DNA from: a virus
Reading direction: 5' to 3' (one strand)
IMG/VR virus record: IMGVR_UViG_3300043395_003396
Location: 1 to 22,187 of that record
DNA length: 22,187 nt
The notes under the pieces are model-generated. The model ran no database searches, was not told the DNA's origin, and was given only the letters and a program-made list of their open reading frames with translations. The number at the start of each line of letters is the position of its first letter. Positions within the stretch are counted from its first letter, which is position 1. The position numbers were made by a program, and so were the translations under genes. This document shows, piece after piece, positions 5,505 to 12,914 of this stretch.

Positions 5505-5795
5505 TCAGGGTTCGAGGGCGAGCTCCTGGAGGGTGAGGCCGTATTCGTCGGCGACAGCTTTCATGTCGGCGTCGCTGCGGCGCTCGTTGAATGCGAGTTG
5601 GCAAGCGCCGTTCATGATCACCCGGTCGCTGAAACCTTTGGCGCGCAGCACCTGCTCAAACACCTGCATCCAGGCGTGGACTGTGCAGTCGTCCATGGAG
5701 ATGGACCAAGTGGTGGTGCAGGTGTTGGGGTCGTCAAGGCCGCGGCCGCCGCTTGTGATGAGGGTGATGCGGAGGTCGAAGTCGCTGGGGTTCAT
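5505..5795 (-). CDS. Hypothetical phage protein, 96 residues
   Basis: No family recognised. Predicted soluble and mixed alpha/beta, with strands near DLRITLITS and TTTWSISMD, a helix WMQVFEQVLRAKGF, and a C-terminal helix DMKAVADEYGLTLQELAL. It starts at ATG 5795. It is the last gene of the long minus-strand replication block before a possible terminator. Coding is supported by an intact frame, its position in the operon and the absence of a better alternative. Confidence 0.6.
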   Translation of the reverse strand: MNPSDFDLRITLITSGGRGLDDPNTCTTTWSISMDDCTVHAWMQVFEQVLRAKGFSDRVIMNGACQLAFNERRSDADMKAVADEYGLTLQELALEP

Positions 5796-5829
5796 GGCGC
5801 AGTGGGGCGTAGGTATTTGTGCCTAGTGC

Positions 5830-6063
5830 TCAGGCGGGGCGGCGTTCGTGGACGAGTACGTCCTGGTGGTTGTCGCGGCCGACCCAGCTGAAGTCGGCAC
5901 CGTTGACGATGCGTTCGGCGTCCTGGAGCGTGTACCAGCGGTGGTCGCAGCTGTAGCAGTGCCGGCGGCGCAGGATGTGGATGTAGTCGCGCGTGGGGCG
6001 GGTGATGACGACGTGAATGCGACGACTGCCGCACTCAGGGCAGGGTTGGGGGGATATGCGCAT
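5830..6063 (-). CDS. Small zinc-ribbon protein (NrdR-like N-terminal domain)
   Basis: 77 residues with a CPEC pair (Cys8, Cys11) and a CYSC pair (Cys36, Cys39) followed by DHRWYT. This is the zinc-ribbon pattern seen at the N-terminus of the NrdR repressor (CxxC, Arg-rich strand, CxxCxxRxxT), but the ATP-cone domain is missing. It probably binds zinc and nucleic acid. A second protein of the same design is encoded at 17345-17683. The start overlaps the end of the upstream gene (6035-6283) by 29 bases. Confidence 0.65.
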   Translation of the reverse strand: MRISPQPCPECGSRRIHVVITRPTRDYIHILRRRHCYSCDHRWYTLQDAERIVNGADFSWVGRDNHQDVLVHERRPA

Positions 6064-6283
6064 CGGAGGAGGCGAGGTCGGCGAAGAACTGGGTGCGGTC
6101 GGGGAGTTGATTGGCGGTGGCGTTGGCTAGGCGCAGCAACGCAACCTTCAGGTGCTGGATCTCAGCCCGCAGTTCCAGCAGACACGGGTACTCCGGGGTG
6201 ACGACGAAGCGCGGGGAGTTCTGAGCGATCTCAACCGCTTTCTCGATCTCTGCCCAGCGGTCGTCGGGGCTGGGGCTAGTCAT
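6035..6283 (-). CDS. Hypothetical small helical protein
   Basis: 82 residues, unrecognised. The N-terminal half contains RWAEIEKAVEIAQNSPRFVV and the middle a coiled-coil-like helix LLELRAEIQHLKVALLRLAN. ATG 6283 overlaps the methyltransferase stop by four bases (ATGA), which decides the start over an in-frame ATG nine bases upstream. It may be a small accessory of the replication block; no function is visible. Confidence 0.55.
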   Translation of the reverse strand: MTSPSPDDRWAEIEKAVEIAQNSPRFVVTPEYPCLLELRAEIQHLKVALLRLANATANQLPDRTQFFADLASSDAHIPPTLP

Positions 6284-7161
6284 TGCGCGCAATGGGTGAT
6301 TTCGGTGGGCGGAGGCGTAGTGGCGAGCTCAAGAACTCGGCGGAGAGGGATCGCGGCAACATGTGGCACGACCGCGTTTCCTAAGGTCTTCAAGCGGTCC
6401 ACCCGATTGGAAAGCCCATCATTTCCTCGACAAATGACGGGTTTAGATAGGTAGCTTCGCCAGTCGGGATTGAGGGGTCGCGGAGCATGGCCCCAGCAAG
6501 TCCGTCTCTGGTTATTTGAGAGGGGGGCAGGGTGCTGTTCCTGCTGTCGTTCACCGTTTGGGTAGGAAGCATCCGAGCTACCACGGTCTCCAAGTTCGGG
6601 TGAAGCTCCGGTCGGTTTTGTTGGGTTCGCAAGTCCACAGTCATCGCGGAGTTGGCCCTGGGCGTGGGCAATGACCCACACTCGCTTTCGCAGGTGGCAG
6701 GCGCCCACATCTCGCGCCGATACAACTGCCCACTCCGCATCAAACCCTGCACGGGCAATTTGGAAGAGGACTTCTTGGAAGGTCTCCCCGTTCTGGTGAG
6801 AGACGAGATTTGCAACGTTTTCAAGGATGACGAAGCGAGGTCGAATCTCCCGAGCCAATCGGATGACCTCGTAAAAAAGTCCACTACGGTGTCCAGCCAG
6901 TCCCTCTTGTTTGCCCGCCGATGAGAGGTCTTGGCAGGGGAAGCCAGCTGTAAGCACGTCGTAAGTGGCAGGGGCAGCTGTAAAGGTGCGTACATCGTCG
7001 TGGAGGGGTACGTCCGGCCAGTGGCGTTGAAGTACCCGCTGGCAGTAAGGGTTGAGCTCAATGAACTGAGTGGTTGTGAACCCGCCGACCAAATGCTCTG
7101 CGGCGTAGCTGAAGCCCCCAATGCCGCTGAAACAGTCGAGTAGTCGCAGCGGCGCAGTCAC
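6280..7161 (-). CDS. dcm: C5-cytosine DNA methyltransferase
   Basis: Transfers a methyl group from S-adenosylmethionine to C5 of cytosine in a specific DNA site, probably to shield phage DNA from host restriction. The 293-residue product has motif I DCFSGIGGFS (9-18), the catalytic PC of GFPCQDLS (Cys76), motif VI ENV (114-116), motif VIII near LRKRVW, and a C-terminal RVDRLKTLGNAVVPHVA (motifs IX-X). The target-recognition region is short, and the site cannot be read from sequence. GTG 7161 overlaps the previous stop (GTGA), and motif I begins eight residues later. No restriction endonuclease is adjacent. A 19-bp direct repeat lies inside its 3' end and at the 3' end of the preceding gene, suggesting insertion. 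Confidence 0.92.
   Translation of the reverse strand: MTAPLRLLDCFSGIGGFSYAAEHLVGGFTTTQFIELNPYCQRVLQRHWPDVPLHDDVRTFTAAPATYDVLTAGFPCQDLSSAGKQEGLAGHRSGLFYEVIRLAREIRPRFVILENVANLVSHQNGETFQEVLFQIARAGFDAEWAVVSARDVGACHLRKRVWVIAHAQGQLRDDCGLANPTKPTGASPELGDRGSSDASYPNGERQQEQHPAPLSNNQRRTCWGHAPRPLNPDWRSYLSKPVICRGNDGLSNRVDRLKTLGNAVVPHVAAIPLRRVLELATTPPPTEITHCAQ
6293..6311. repeat. 19-bp direct repeat flanking the methyltransferase gene, copy 1
   Basis: TGGGTGATTTCGGTGGGCG, identical to 7171-7189; with the preceding bases, 22 of 23 positions match. It encodes the shared C-terminal residues TEITHC of the methyltransferase. Confidence 0.85.
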
Positions 7162-7421
7162 GGAGTGCAGTGGGTGATTTCGGTGGGCGTAAAGTCGCCG
7201 CTGGGGTGGTGGTGCCAGACTTGGATCGTTGCGTCGAGCTGGTCGGTGCGGTGCTCCTCGACCAGGACGCGCAGCCAGGTGCCAAGCCACTTGCCGGTGC
7301 GGATGCCGCGGACCGTGAAGACGATGTCGGGCTGGGGCGGCAGGCCGTGCTCAGGAATGAATTGCAAGACCGCGGTGGTGGTGTTACGCGGCGGGAGGTA
7401 GAGGTCGTCGGAGCTGCTCAT
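7158..7421 (-). CDS. Hypothetical phage protein, 87 residues
   Basis: No family recognised. Likely beta-rich (TTAVLQFIPE, DIVFTVRGIR, WLGTWLRVLVEE, ATIQVWHHHP). It ends in PTEITHC plus two residues, almost the same as the methyltransferase C-terminus, because both lie in the 19-bp repeat. Starts at ATG 7421, overlapping the exonuclease stop by ATGA, and ends in a GTGA overlap with the methyltransferase. It sits in the replication block, so a replication accessory is possible. Confidence 0.55.
   Translation of the reverse strand: MSSSDDLYLPPRNTTTAVLQFIPEHGLPPQPDIVFTVRGIRTGKWLGTWLRVLVEEHRTDQLDATIQVWHHHPSGDFTPTEITHCTP
7171..7189. repeat. 19-bp direct repeat flanking the methyltransferase gene, copy 2
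   Basis: Second copy of TGGGTGATTTCGGTGGGCG, 878 bp from the first. It lies at the 3' end of the gene preceding the methyltransferase. Confidence 0.85.
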
Positions 7422-8143
7422 TGCTCAAAACCGTGTTGGGCCGTGTAGTACGTGTTGGCGCGGGAGATGAACTTGCGGCCGTAGTCGCGTAGTTCCTCGC
7501 CCGTTAGCTCCCAGATGTCGGGGAAGTCGCCGTGCGGGCGCGCGATCACCAACAACGCGCGCTCCGGTTTGACGCCATAGACGTAGTCAATCGCTGTGGC
7601 GTAGGCGCCCAGCTGGCAGCAGTAGTCCTCCACCAGCGCTGAATCGCGCTTGTTCTTCGACGTTTTCCAATCCAGCAGCGTCAGCAGATTGCTGGCGTCC
7701 TCGGGGGTGAGGTCGTCGCGCTGCGTGTAGTTGCTGTAGCCCAGCGCGTCGAACTGGCCGGCGAAGCGGGTGGGATGGTACACCGCGCACTCCTGCGCCA
7801 CCAGCTGGACCCAGTGCTGCTCCAGGAACGGACGGATGTTGCGCCAGTAAGCCCCGAAGGCGAAGTGCTTGGGGTCTGGCAGGGGGTCGCCCGCTTGGTG
7901 CGCCAGCAACCAGTTCTCGATTTGCTCGTGCGTCCAGGTGCCTCGGGCTTTGGCAGCGTCGCTAATCGCGGCGGCGTCCGGGCGCTTGAGCCATTGCTCC
8001 AGACGCTTTTTGCTGGTGCCCGTTTTGCCCAGGATCGACGTAACGCTGTCGAGGCGGCCGACCGGTGAGGTGTAGCCGCTCTTGTCCGCTAGTCGAGTGA
8101 CGACGCCCCGCGGCTTGGGTAGAGACGTGAGGCGTTCGGGCAT
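7418..8143 (-). CDS. PD-(D/E)XK exonuclease (RecB/Cas4-like)
   Basis: 241 residues. The RecB-family nuclease signature is complete: the early TWTHEQIE (His72), QECAVY (Glu118), GQFDALG (Asp132), LLDWKTSK (Asp158 and Lys160) and the late QLGAYATAID (Gln177). Such phage enzymes resect or recycle DNA ends during replication and recombination, or degrade host DNA. It lies between a small helical protein and a hypothetical protein in the replication block and overlaps the latter by ATGA. ATG 8143 is used. Confidence 0.8.
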   Translation of the reverse strand: MPERLTSLPKPRGVVTRLADKSGYTSPVGRLDSVTSILGKTGTSKKRLEQWLKRPDAAAISDAAKARGTWTHEQIENWLLAHQAGDPLPDPKHFAFGAYWRNIRPFLEQHWVQLVAQECAVYHPTRFAGQFDALGYSNYTQRDDLTPEDASNLLTLLDWKTSKNKRDSALVEDYCCQLGAYATAIDYVYGVKPERALLVIARPHGDFPDIWELTGEELRDYGRKFISRANTYYTAQHGFEQ

Positions 8144-8146
8144 TGG

Positions 8147-8350
8147 CTACTGGTGCAGTAGGGCAGTGGTGATGGCGTCGATAGAGGCGTCGCTGAGATA
8201 CAGCGACTTGGCGATGCTCTGGGCTTTGACGGCGGTGCGCAGGGCCAAGGCGTTGGCGATGGCCGCTGCGTCCAGCTCGTTGATGGATGCCGCTAGCTGC
8301 TCCTCCTCTTCGCTCAGACCGTCCTGGAGGTCGTCAAGGAGGTGTTTCAC
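8147..8350 (-). CDS. Hypothetical small helical protein
   Basis: 67 residues, almost entirely helical by appearance, with an acidic start (LLDDLQDGLSEEEEQLAASI) and a repeated pattern of Ala and Leu. GTG 8350 overlaps the upstream stop by GTGA, and the gene ends three bases before the exonuclease start. It may be an accessory to the nuclease, judged only from position. Confidence 0.5.
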   Translation of the reverse strand: MKHLLDDLQDGLSEEEEQLAASINELDAAAIANALALRTAVKAQSIAKSLYLSDASIDAITTALLHQ

Positions 8351-8589
8351 GCGGGTGTAGGTACAGCTTTGATCGAGGTTGCCGCGGGGCGGACGGTGAC
8401 CACGACAACCGCACTCTCACCTGTGTTTTTGGTGTAGAGGCGGCACGCCTTGTGGCAGGCGTTGAGGTCGACCCACTCCTGGGCTTCCTCCGGGAACCGG
8501 GTCCAGTTGCTGTCCGCGCCGGGGCGTTGGTGGGCCTCGGCGCGGTAGTAGCCGCGGGCCGTTTTGATCAGGTAGCGGGTGACATCCAT
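8347..8589 (-). CDS. Hypothetical small protein, 80 residues
   Basis: No family recognised. MDVTRYLIKTARGYYRAEAH suggests beta strands at the N-terminus, and GESAVVVVTVRP a further strand near the C-terminus. Two cysteines lie in ACHKAC. ATG 8589; coupled to the next gene by GTGA. Twenty bases separate it from the SSB-like gene upstream. Confidence 0.5.
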   Translation of the reverse strand: MDVTRYLIKTARGYYRAEAHQRPGADSNWTRFPEEAQEWVDLNACHKACRLYTKNTGESAVVVVTVRPAATSIKAVPTPA

Positions 8590-8608
8590 GGCAAACAGCG
8601 CGTGAGGG

Positions 8609-9244
8609 TTACTTGGCGCTGAAGGGGTTGCCGCCGTCGGTCAGGCGCCAGATGTCAGCGCCTGCAGCCTTGGCCGATTCCCAGGCGTCGTTCAGGGCAG
8701 CCGCCACCTTCTTGTCCTTCGCACGAAGGGCAGGCTTCATGTCGGCCGTGTAGCTGACCTTGGGATTGGTGACCTTGCTGATCTCCAAGTCCCAAGCGCT
8801 CAGGTCTTCGTAATCGGGGTCGCCGGTCTTGCGGTCGATGTCACGCAGGAGCGAGACCTGGGTGTAGTTCAGCACCTTCACCGCCTCGGCTTCGTAGTCG
8901 TAGATGAAGAACGCGGCGCACTTCTTGATTGCTTTGCGGTCCGTGGGCTGCTTGGTCTCGTAGTCGACCTCGTAGGCGACGGTGCCGCCGATCTGCTTTT
9001 CGTACTCAGCCAGCAGGGCGTCAGAGGGGTAGTCGCCAGCAGCGATGCGCTTGGTCTTGCCGCCGTCCGCCTTGTCGAACCAGATTTCGTAGCCGGTCAA
9101 CGGCTCCTCACTAAGGATGGCGCACCTAAAGGGGTTGGGTAGTGTCTTGCCGATTTGAGAGGGGTTCACGTAGCCGTCGCGGCTGGTGCTCTCGGTTTCC
9201 TTGGGGGCGAGGGATGCGCTGAATGATTGCGAGAAGAAGGGCAC
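8609..9244 (-). CDS. Putative phage single-stranded DNA-binding protein
   Basis: 211 residues. The plan resembles the divergent SSB proteins of marine and cyanobacterial phages: a short polar N-terminus, a strand-rich core beginning DGYVNPSQIG, then YEIWFDKADGGKTKR, CAAFFIYDYEAEAVKVLN, the segment SLLRDIDRKTGDPDYEDLS, WDLEISK, and a short C-terminal tail. In that role it would coat single-stranded DNA at the fork and recruit the polymerase and exonuclease. Position among primase, nuclease and methyltransferase genes fits. It starts at GTG 9244. No strongly acidic C-terminal tail like bacterial SSB is present, and the assignment rests on remembered family resemblance. Confidence 0.6.
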   Translation of the reverse strand: MPFFSQSFSASLAPKETESTSRDGYVNPSQIGKTLPNPFRCAILSEEPLTGYEIWFDKADGGKTKRIAAGDYPSDALLAEYEKQIGGTVAYEVDYETKQPTDRKAIKKCAAFFIYDYEAEAVKVLNYTQVSLLRDIDRKTGDPDYEDLSAWDLEISKVTNPKVSYTADMKPALRAKDKKVAAALNDAWESAKAAGADIWRLTDGGNPFSAK

Positions 9245-9298
9245 TGTGTTCGAGGTGGGTCGTTTGGGGCCTACCCGACCTGGATAGGTATTGAGACG

Positions 9299-9514
9299 TT
9301 AGCGGGGGCGATTCAGGTCGTCAAGCATTTCTGTTGCCGCTTGTCGGGCCATGCGCTCCACCACCTCGCTGATGCTCACACCCTCTCTGTCCGCAAGGGT
9401 TCTCAGGATTTCGTGGCAGGTGTCCGTCATGCTCAGACTGCGGCACCGCTTCATCTCGCCCCAGTGCGTCAGACGCTGGACTGCAGGCCGGGGCTGGATG
9501 ATCGGTTCGGGCAC
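9299..9514 (-). CDS. Ribbon-helix-helix type regulator
   Basis: 71 residues. The core CRSLSMTDTCHEILRTLADR followed by EGVSISEVVERMARQAA fits strand-helix-helix of the CopG/Arc fold, with a 20-residue N-terminal extension. Likely a dimeric DNA-binding regulator of phage genes. It starts at GTG 9514; an internal ATG at 9454 would remove the extension and leave the domain intact. The nearby TCGGACA array at 10.3-10.5 kb is a possible target. Confidence 0.6.
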   Translation of the reverse strand: MPEPIIQPRPAVQRLTHWGEMKRCRSLSMTDTCHEILRTLADREGVSISEVVERMARQAATEMLDDLNRPR

Positions 9515-9541
9515 GTTGCGGTATTGAGGGGCGGCGCGAGT

Positions 9542-10240
9542 CTACCTACCTAGGTTCGCCTGCAGGTGCTCCCAGAGAACCGTGCCGCTCAGGCCCACCA
9601 GGCGCCCGATGGCGTCGAGGTCGTGGATCAGGCGGTCGGCAGGGACGGCGCGGTTCAGGAGCAGGGGCTCGATGGTGGGGCAGTCGTAGACGAGCTCGGG
9701 CAGCTTTTCGTACCAGTCGATGTTGTGCTTGCCGTAGTGAGCCCGCAGGAAGGCGCCGAGGGTGCGGCTGGCGGCCGGGGCGTCGGCTTCGTCAAGCTCA
9801 CGGCGTTCGCGCGCTGGCAGCTCCCGCAGGCCGCAGAACGCCTCAAACATGCCCACAGGGCCCAGGGCAATGCCGTCGCGGTCAAGCAGGGGGATGGTGT
9901 GCTCCCAGTCCGATTTGAGGTAGTGGGGGAGCTTGGGTGGGTAGCCGATGTCGGGCACCTGCTCAATCAGGTCTTCCGGGTGGCCGATGCTGCGGGCTAG
10001 GGCGGTGTTGAAGTAGCCCAGCGCCAGCAGCGTCTTGGGGGCGGGTTCGATGAGCTTGCCGGTGCGGAAGCCGCCAATGGTGCTGCTGTGGATCGCCTTG
10101 GTGCCCAGGTAGGCCGCGGCCAGCTTCATGAACTGCGTCTGGGTCATCTGGCTGCTCAGCGCCCGGAACGCAGGAGGGAATTGCATGGCGCCCTGTTCAA
10201 GTGCGGTGAGCAGTGGGGCGGCCTTGGTGGAGTCCGTCAT
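9542..10240 (-). CDS. Hypothetical phage protein, 232 residues, possible DNA-binding protein
   Basis: No family recognised. The N-terminal 80 residues look helical, with KAIHSSTIGGFRTGKLIEPA resembling a helix-turn-helix with a winged or AbrB-like follow-on. The C-terminal half is soluble and helical (RTLGAFLRAHYGKHNIDWYE). It is the first gene left of the TCGGACA array and would be transcribed from the leftward promoter-like arm at 10308-10339, so it may regulate or initiate from that array; that is inference. ATG 10240. Its stop lies in CCTAGGTAGGTAG, similar to sequence at its own upstream region. Confidence 0.55.
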   Translation of the reverse strand: MTDSTKAAPLLTALEQGAMQFPPAFRALSSQMTQTQFMKLAAAYLGTKAIHSSTIGGFRTGKLIEPAPKTLLALGYFNTALARSIGHPEDLIEQVPDIGYPPKLPHYLKSDWEHTIPLLDRDGIALGPVGMFEAFCGLRELPARERRELDEADAPAASRTLGAFLRAHYGKHNIDWYEKLPELVYDCPTIEPLLLNRAVPADRLIHDLDAIGRLVGLSGTVLWEHLQANLGR

Positions 10241-10582
10241 CAGTGGCCTAGCTAGGTAGCCCTGACGCTACCTGAGGGCGCAATAGCGGGTGTCAAAACT
10301 CCTGTTCCCTTTAATACTCCCCCGGTTTGCCTGTCCGAGTACCTATCAAACCCCTTGGGGGGGAATGGATTTGATCTCGGACAGCTATCTCGGCATATCT
10401 CGGACAGTGTCCGCGCAACAAGAGAGCTTATTGAGAATGGACACCGGTTTACTCGGACAGTGTCCGAGATAAGTCCGAGACCATTTGTCCGAGTTAATCG
10501 CTTGCGCTGCAATGGATCCCAGCTATCTCGGACAGGAAAAGGGGGAGAGTATTAAAGGAGACCCTCCCCCGTTGGGTGCGGA
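10241..10582. promoter_or_regulatory. 342-bp non-coding region with an array of TCGGACA sites, candidate origin or operator cluster
   Basis: No convincing gene. Sites of CTCGGACA or its complement TGTCCGAG lie at 10332-10339, 10376-10383, 10399-10413 (near-complete palindrome), 10452-10468 (perfect CTCGGACA-G-TGTCCGAG), 10486-10493 and 10527-10534. Weaker copies are at 10389-10395 and 10473-10479. A perfect 12-bp inverted repeat, CCTTTAATACTC (10308-10319) and GAGTATTAAAGG (10547-10558), bounds the array. In each arm the outward order is CTCGGACAGG, then about 8 bases, then GAGTATTAAAGG, like a -35/-10 pair with 16-base spacing on the left. AGGTAGC-CCTGAC-GCTACCT (10254-10273) is a further hairpin. 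Confidence 0.7.
10537..10570 (-). terminator. Terminator-like hairpin after the primase-helicase gene
   Basis: On the minus strand GGGGGAG (10570-10564) pairs with CTCCCCC (10547-10541) across a 16-base loop, followed by TTTT (10540-10537). It begins 13 bases after the primase-helicase stop. The large loop makes it weaker than usual, and it overlaps one arm of the 12-bp inverted repeat. Confidence 0.5.
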
Positions 10583-12829
10583 TCAGATGTAGTTGATGCC
10601 GTCGCCCCGGCTGGTGAGCATTTGCTGCGCCGAGGTGCGGACCTGCTGCCGGGGGCGGTAGTGGAGGCAGGGGCGGTTCTTGACGATGGGGCTGGGGCGT
10701 ACCTCCGTCTCCAGCACCGTCCCCACCAGCCGGTCGAGGTAGCGGCGCAGGTTGCGCTCGTTGAACTGCAGGTCCAGCAGCTGCATCCACTCGCTGGGGA
10801 TGCGCCAGCGGTCATCGGTGACGCGCCGAAACGACGACGCCAACACCTCCAAGGGCGATGCCTCCCCTTGGTTGGGATCCATCCACTGCCAGACGCCGGT
10901 GTAGCCGTCGCGGGTGATCTGCAGCTTGCGGCCCGCATATCCGCCCCGGCTCTTCTCCACCAGGAGGTGGCGGGTCTTGTTGAACGTGGGGGCCGTCTTC
11001 TTCTGCTTGATCAGTTCGGGGTCGTAGTACACCCACAGCTCTTCGCAGGCGGCTTTGATCTGCTCGGTGCCGCTGAAGCGCAGGGGCTCGTCCCGGCTGG
11101 TGTGGTGCAGGATCAGGAACGCGCACTTGGGCCAGCTGGTGCCGTTGTGGCGCACGAACATGCGGATCGGGTCGGCGTAGGCAGGGTCGCCTACCTTCAC
11201 GCCGGTGACAGCCATCGATGTGAGGCAGTCGCAGATCACCAGATCTGGCTTGAAGTCGCTGAGCGTCTGGACGATGGGGATCATGTCGTCGAAGTTGGCG
11301 CCGGAGTGGATCAGTAGGCGCTCCTGGCACGCCTTGTCCTCAATGCCCTCCAGCACCAGATCGCGCACCATGTCCTCATCGCTGCAGTCGCTGGTGAGCA
11401 CCAGCACGCGGCCCGGGGCGTTGATGCCGTGGCGGGTGTTGCCGATGTCGACCGGGGCGCCATTCAGCACCCTTGACGCCAAGAAGCACGCCAAGGTCGT
11501 TTTGCCGCTGTGGCTGCCGCCGGCTACGACGTGGACGCGCCGGGGCAGCAGGCCGTCCAGCACGTCGGTGGCGACGTTGTCGTTGCGGCGCGACTTGGCG
11601 ATGTCGGCCATGGAGCGCGGGGCGCCGAGGCTCACCACCCCCAACCACTGCTCCAAACGCAGCCGGTACAGGTCAGCTGGGCTCACGCCGTATTCGCGGT
11701 AGGCGCGTCCGGTCCACGCAGCCAGCGCCGCGTGATCGGCGCTCACCTCGTTCATCTTGTTGAGCACCTTCTTGAGGCCGTCGACGTGGAGCTGGGTCTG
11801 CTCCAGCGGGGGCAGGGCCCAGGTGGGCCATTGGAAGCCGTTGTTGCGGGCGAAGTGGAACAGTGAGCCGATGCGGGCGCGCTGGTCCTCGGCCACGCGG
11901 CTGCTCGCCAGCGACGCGATGGTCTTCTCTGCGGTGGTGTTGCCCCAGTCGTTGCGGGTGTCCCACTCGCTGGCTTCGATGATGTCCTGGGCGAGCTGGG
12001 GGCCGAACTCGTCGATAAGGCCGCAGATGATGCGGCGTACCTTTTCGTAGGTGCCGCTGCCGCGGCCGTCGCGGTTGGGGCAGAACTCCAGCGCCTCTCG
12101 CGCCAGCTGGATCTTTTCGTGGGTGCGCAGGCGCTCCCAGGGGGTGGCGTCGTCCTCGCCCGAACGGCGGCGCTCCTCAGGGCTATCGGGCACCTGCTCG
12201 TCGAACTTGGCAATGATTCCCAGCAGCAACCACTCCGGCGCGTCGCCCCACTTCACGTCGGTGGGCGCGCTGCCGCTGAGCCAGCGGTAGTAGAGGGGCG
12301 TTTGGTGGGAGCTTTGGGGGTGGTCGCCGCAGATGACGGCATGGCGGCCGGTGCCGGTGCCGTTCATCCAGATCGCTTCGAGCACCACCTTGTCCTCCAC
12401 GCGCCAGGACGCGCTGCGGTTTTCCAGCTGGGGCCACCAGTGGGGCGGGACGCGCAGGAAGACCTTGCCGCGGCCTTTCTTGCCGCTCTCGTTGCAGATC
12501 GTGGGGCGCAGTTCGCTGGGGTTGCGGTGGAAGTGGTCGCGGAAGGCGCGGACCGCCTGCGAGCCGGTGCCGTCGAAGTCGATCACCAGCAGTCCGCCGG
12601 ATTCTGGGCCGGTGATCGCGCCGACGCCGATCAGCTTGTTCGACTTCCAGCGCTCATACGGCGTCGGGGAGGAGTTAATGCGCAGCACGTCGTCGAGCGT
12701 GCGGCCGGAACCCTTGGTGTTCCAACCCTCCTCAAAACAGACCTTGGAGTCGTCGTTGCCGCCGGTGAGGGCATAACGCCACTGGGGCGGCAGGCCCTGT
12801 AGGAGCGCTGTCTGGTCGTCGCGAAGCAT
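10583..12829 (-). CDS. Primase-polymerase / RecA-fold helicase (bifunctional replication protein)
   Basis: 748 residues. The N-terminal 210 residues are an archaeo-eukaryotic-type primase-polymerase domain, with LLVIDFDG (catalytic Asp84 and Asp86) and GTGRHAVICG (His163). The C-terminal half is a RecA-fold ATPase like RepA/AAA_25 helicases: Walker A GGSHSGKTT (437-445), Walker B PDLVICDC (Asp534), and a following LILHHTSRDEP. It would make primers and unwind DNA at the fork, serving the polymerase encoded divergently on the right. ATG 12829 has TTAATA nearby and a TCGGACAG half-site 12 bases upstream (12841-12848). The gene is followed by the TCGGACA array. The middle segment (210-430) is helical and unassigned. 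Confidence 0.85.
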   Translation of the reverse strand: MLRDDQTALLQGLPPQWRYALTGGNDDSKVCFEEGWNTKGSGRTLDDVLRINSSPTPYERWKSNKLIGVGAITGPESGGLLVIDFDGTGSQAVRAFRDHFHRNPSELRPTICNESGKKGRGKVFLRVPPHWWPQLENRSASWRVEDKVVLEAIWMNGTGTGRHAVICGDHPQSSHQTPLYYRWLSGSAPTDVKWGDAPEWLLLGIIAKFDEQVPDSPEERRRSGEDDATPWERLRTHEKIQLAREALEFCPNRDGRGSGTYEKVRRIICGLIDEFGPQLAQDIIEASEWDTRNDWGNTTAEKTIASLASSRVAEDQRARIGSLFHFARNNGFQWPTWALPPLEQTQLHVDGLKKVLNKMNEVSADHAALAAWTGRAYREYGVSPADLYRLRLEQWLGVVSLGAPRSMADIAKSRRNDNVATDVLDGLLPRRVHVVAGGSHSGKTTLACFLASRVLNGAPVDIGNTRHGINAPGRVLVLTSDCSDEDMVRDLVLEGIEDKACQERLLIHSGANFDDMIPIVQTLSDFKPDLVICDCLTSMAVTGVKVGDPAYADPIRMFVRHNGTSWPKCAFLILHHTSRDEPLRFSGTEQIKAACEELWVYYDPELIKQKKTAPTFNKTRHLLVEKSRGGYAGRKLQITRDGYTGVWQWMDPNQGEASPLEVLASSFRRVTDDRWRIPSEWMQLLDLQFNERNLRRYLDRLVGTVLETEVRPSPIVKNRPCLHYRPRQQVRTSAQQMLTSRGDGINYI

Positions 12830-12914
12830 GAACTATTAAGTCGGACAGGCGGAAAGTAGCGCGACCTGACCGAGTCCGGTAGTCTCTGCGCACCCCTACC
12901 CAATAAGGTGCAAC
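12830..12914. promoter_or_regulatory. Divergent promoter region between the left and right replication operons
   Basis: 85 bp between divergent starts. It contains TCGGACAG (12841-12848), the same half-site as the 10.3-10.5 kb array, next to CTATTAAG (12833-12840), echoing the TATTAA of the array arms. An AAGG precedes the GTG at 12915 by six bases. No standard -35/-10 pair is obvious. Confidence 0.5.

Noticed and set aside
7162-7290. 43-residue upstream extension of the methyltransferase
   Set aside because: It lies inside the preceding gene and is Arg/Pro-rich; GTG 7161 overlaps the stop by GTGA, as at other junctions here.
10252-10512. Minus-strand frame of 86 codons in the repeat region
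   Set aside because: Its codons are made of the TCGGACA array and its product is basic with no domain; the array is better explained as regulatory DNA.
10622-12802. Several long plus-strand frames across the primase-helicase
   Set aside because: All are shadows of a GC-rich coding strand; only the minus frame has catalytic motifs.
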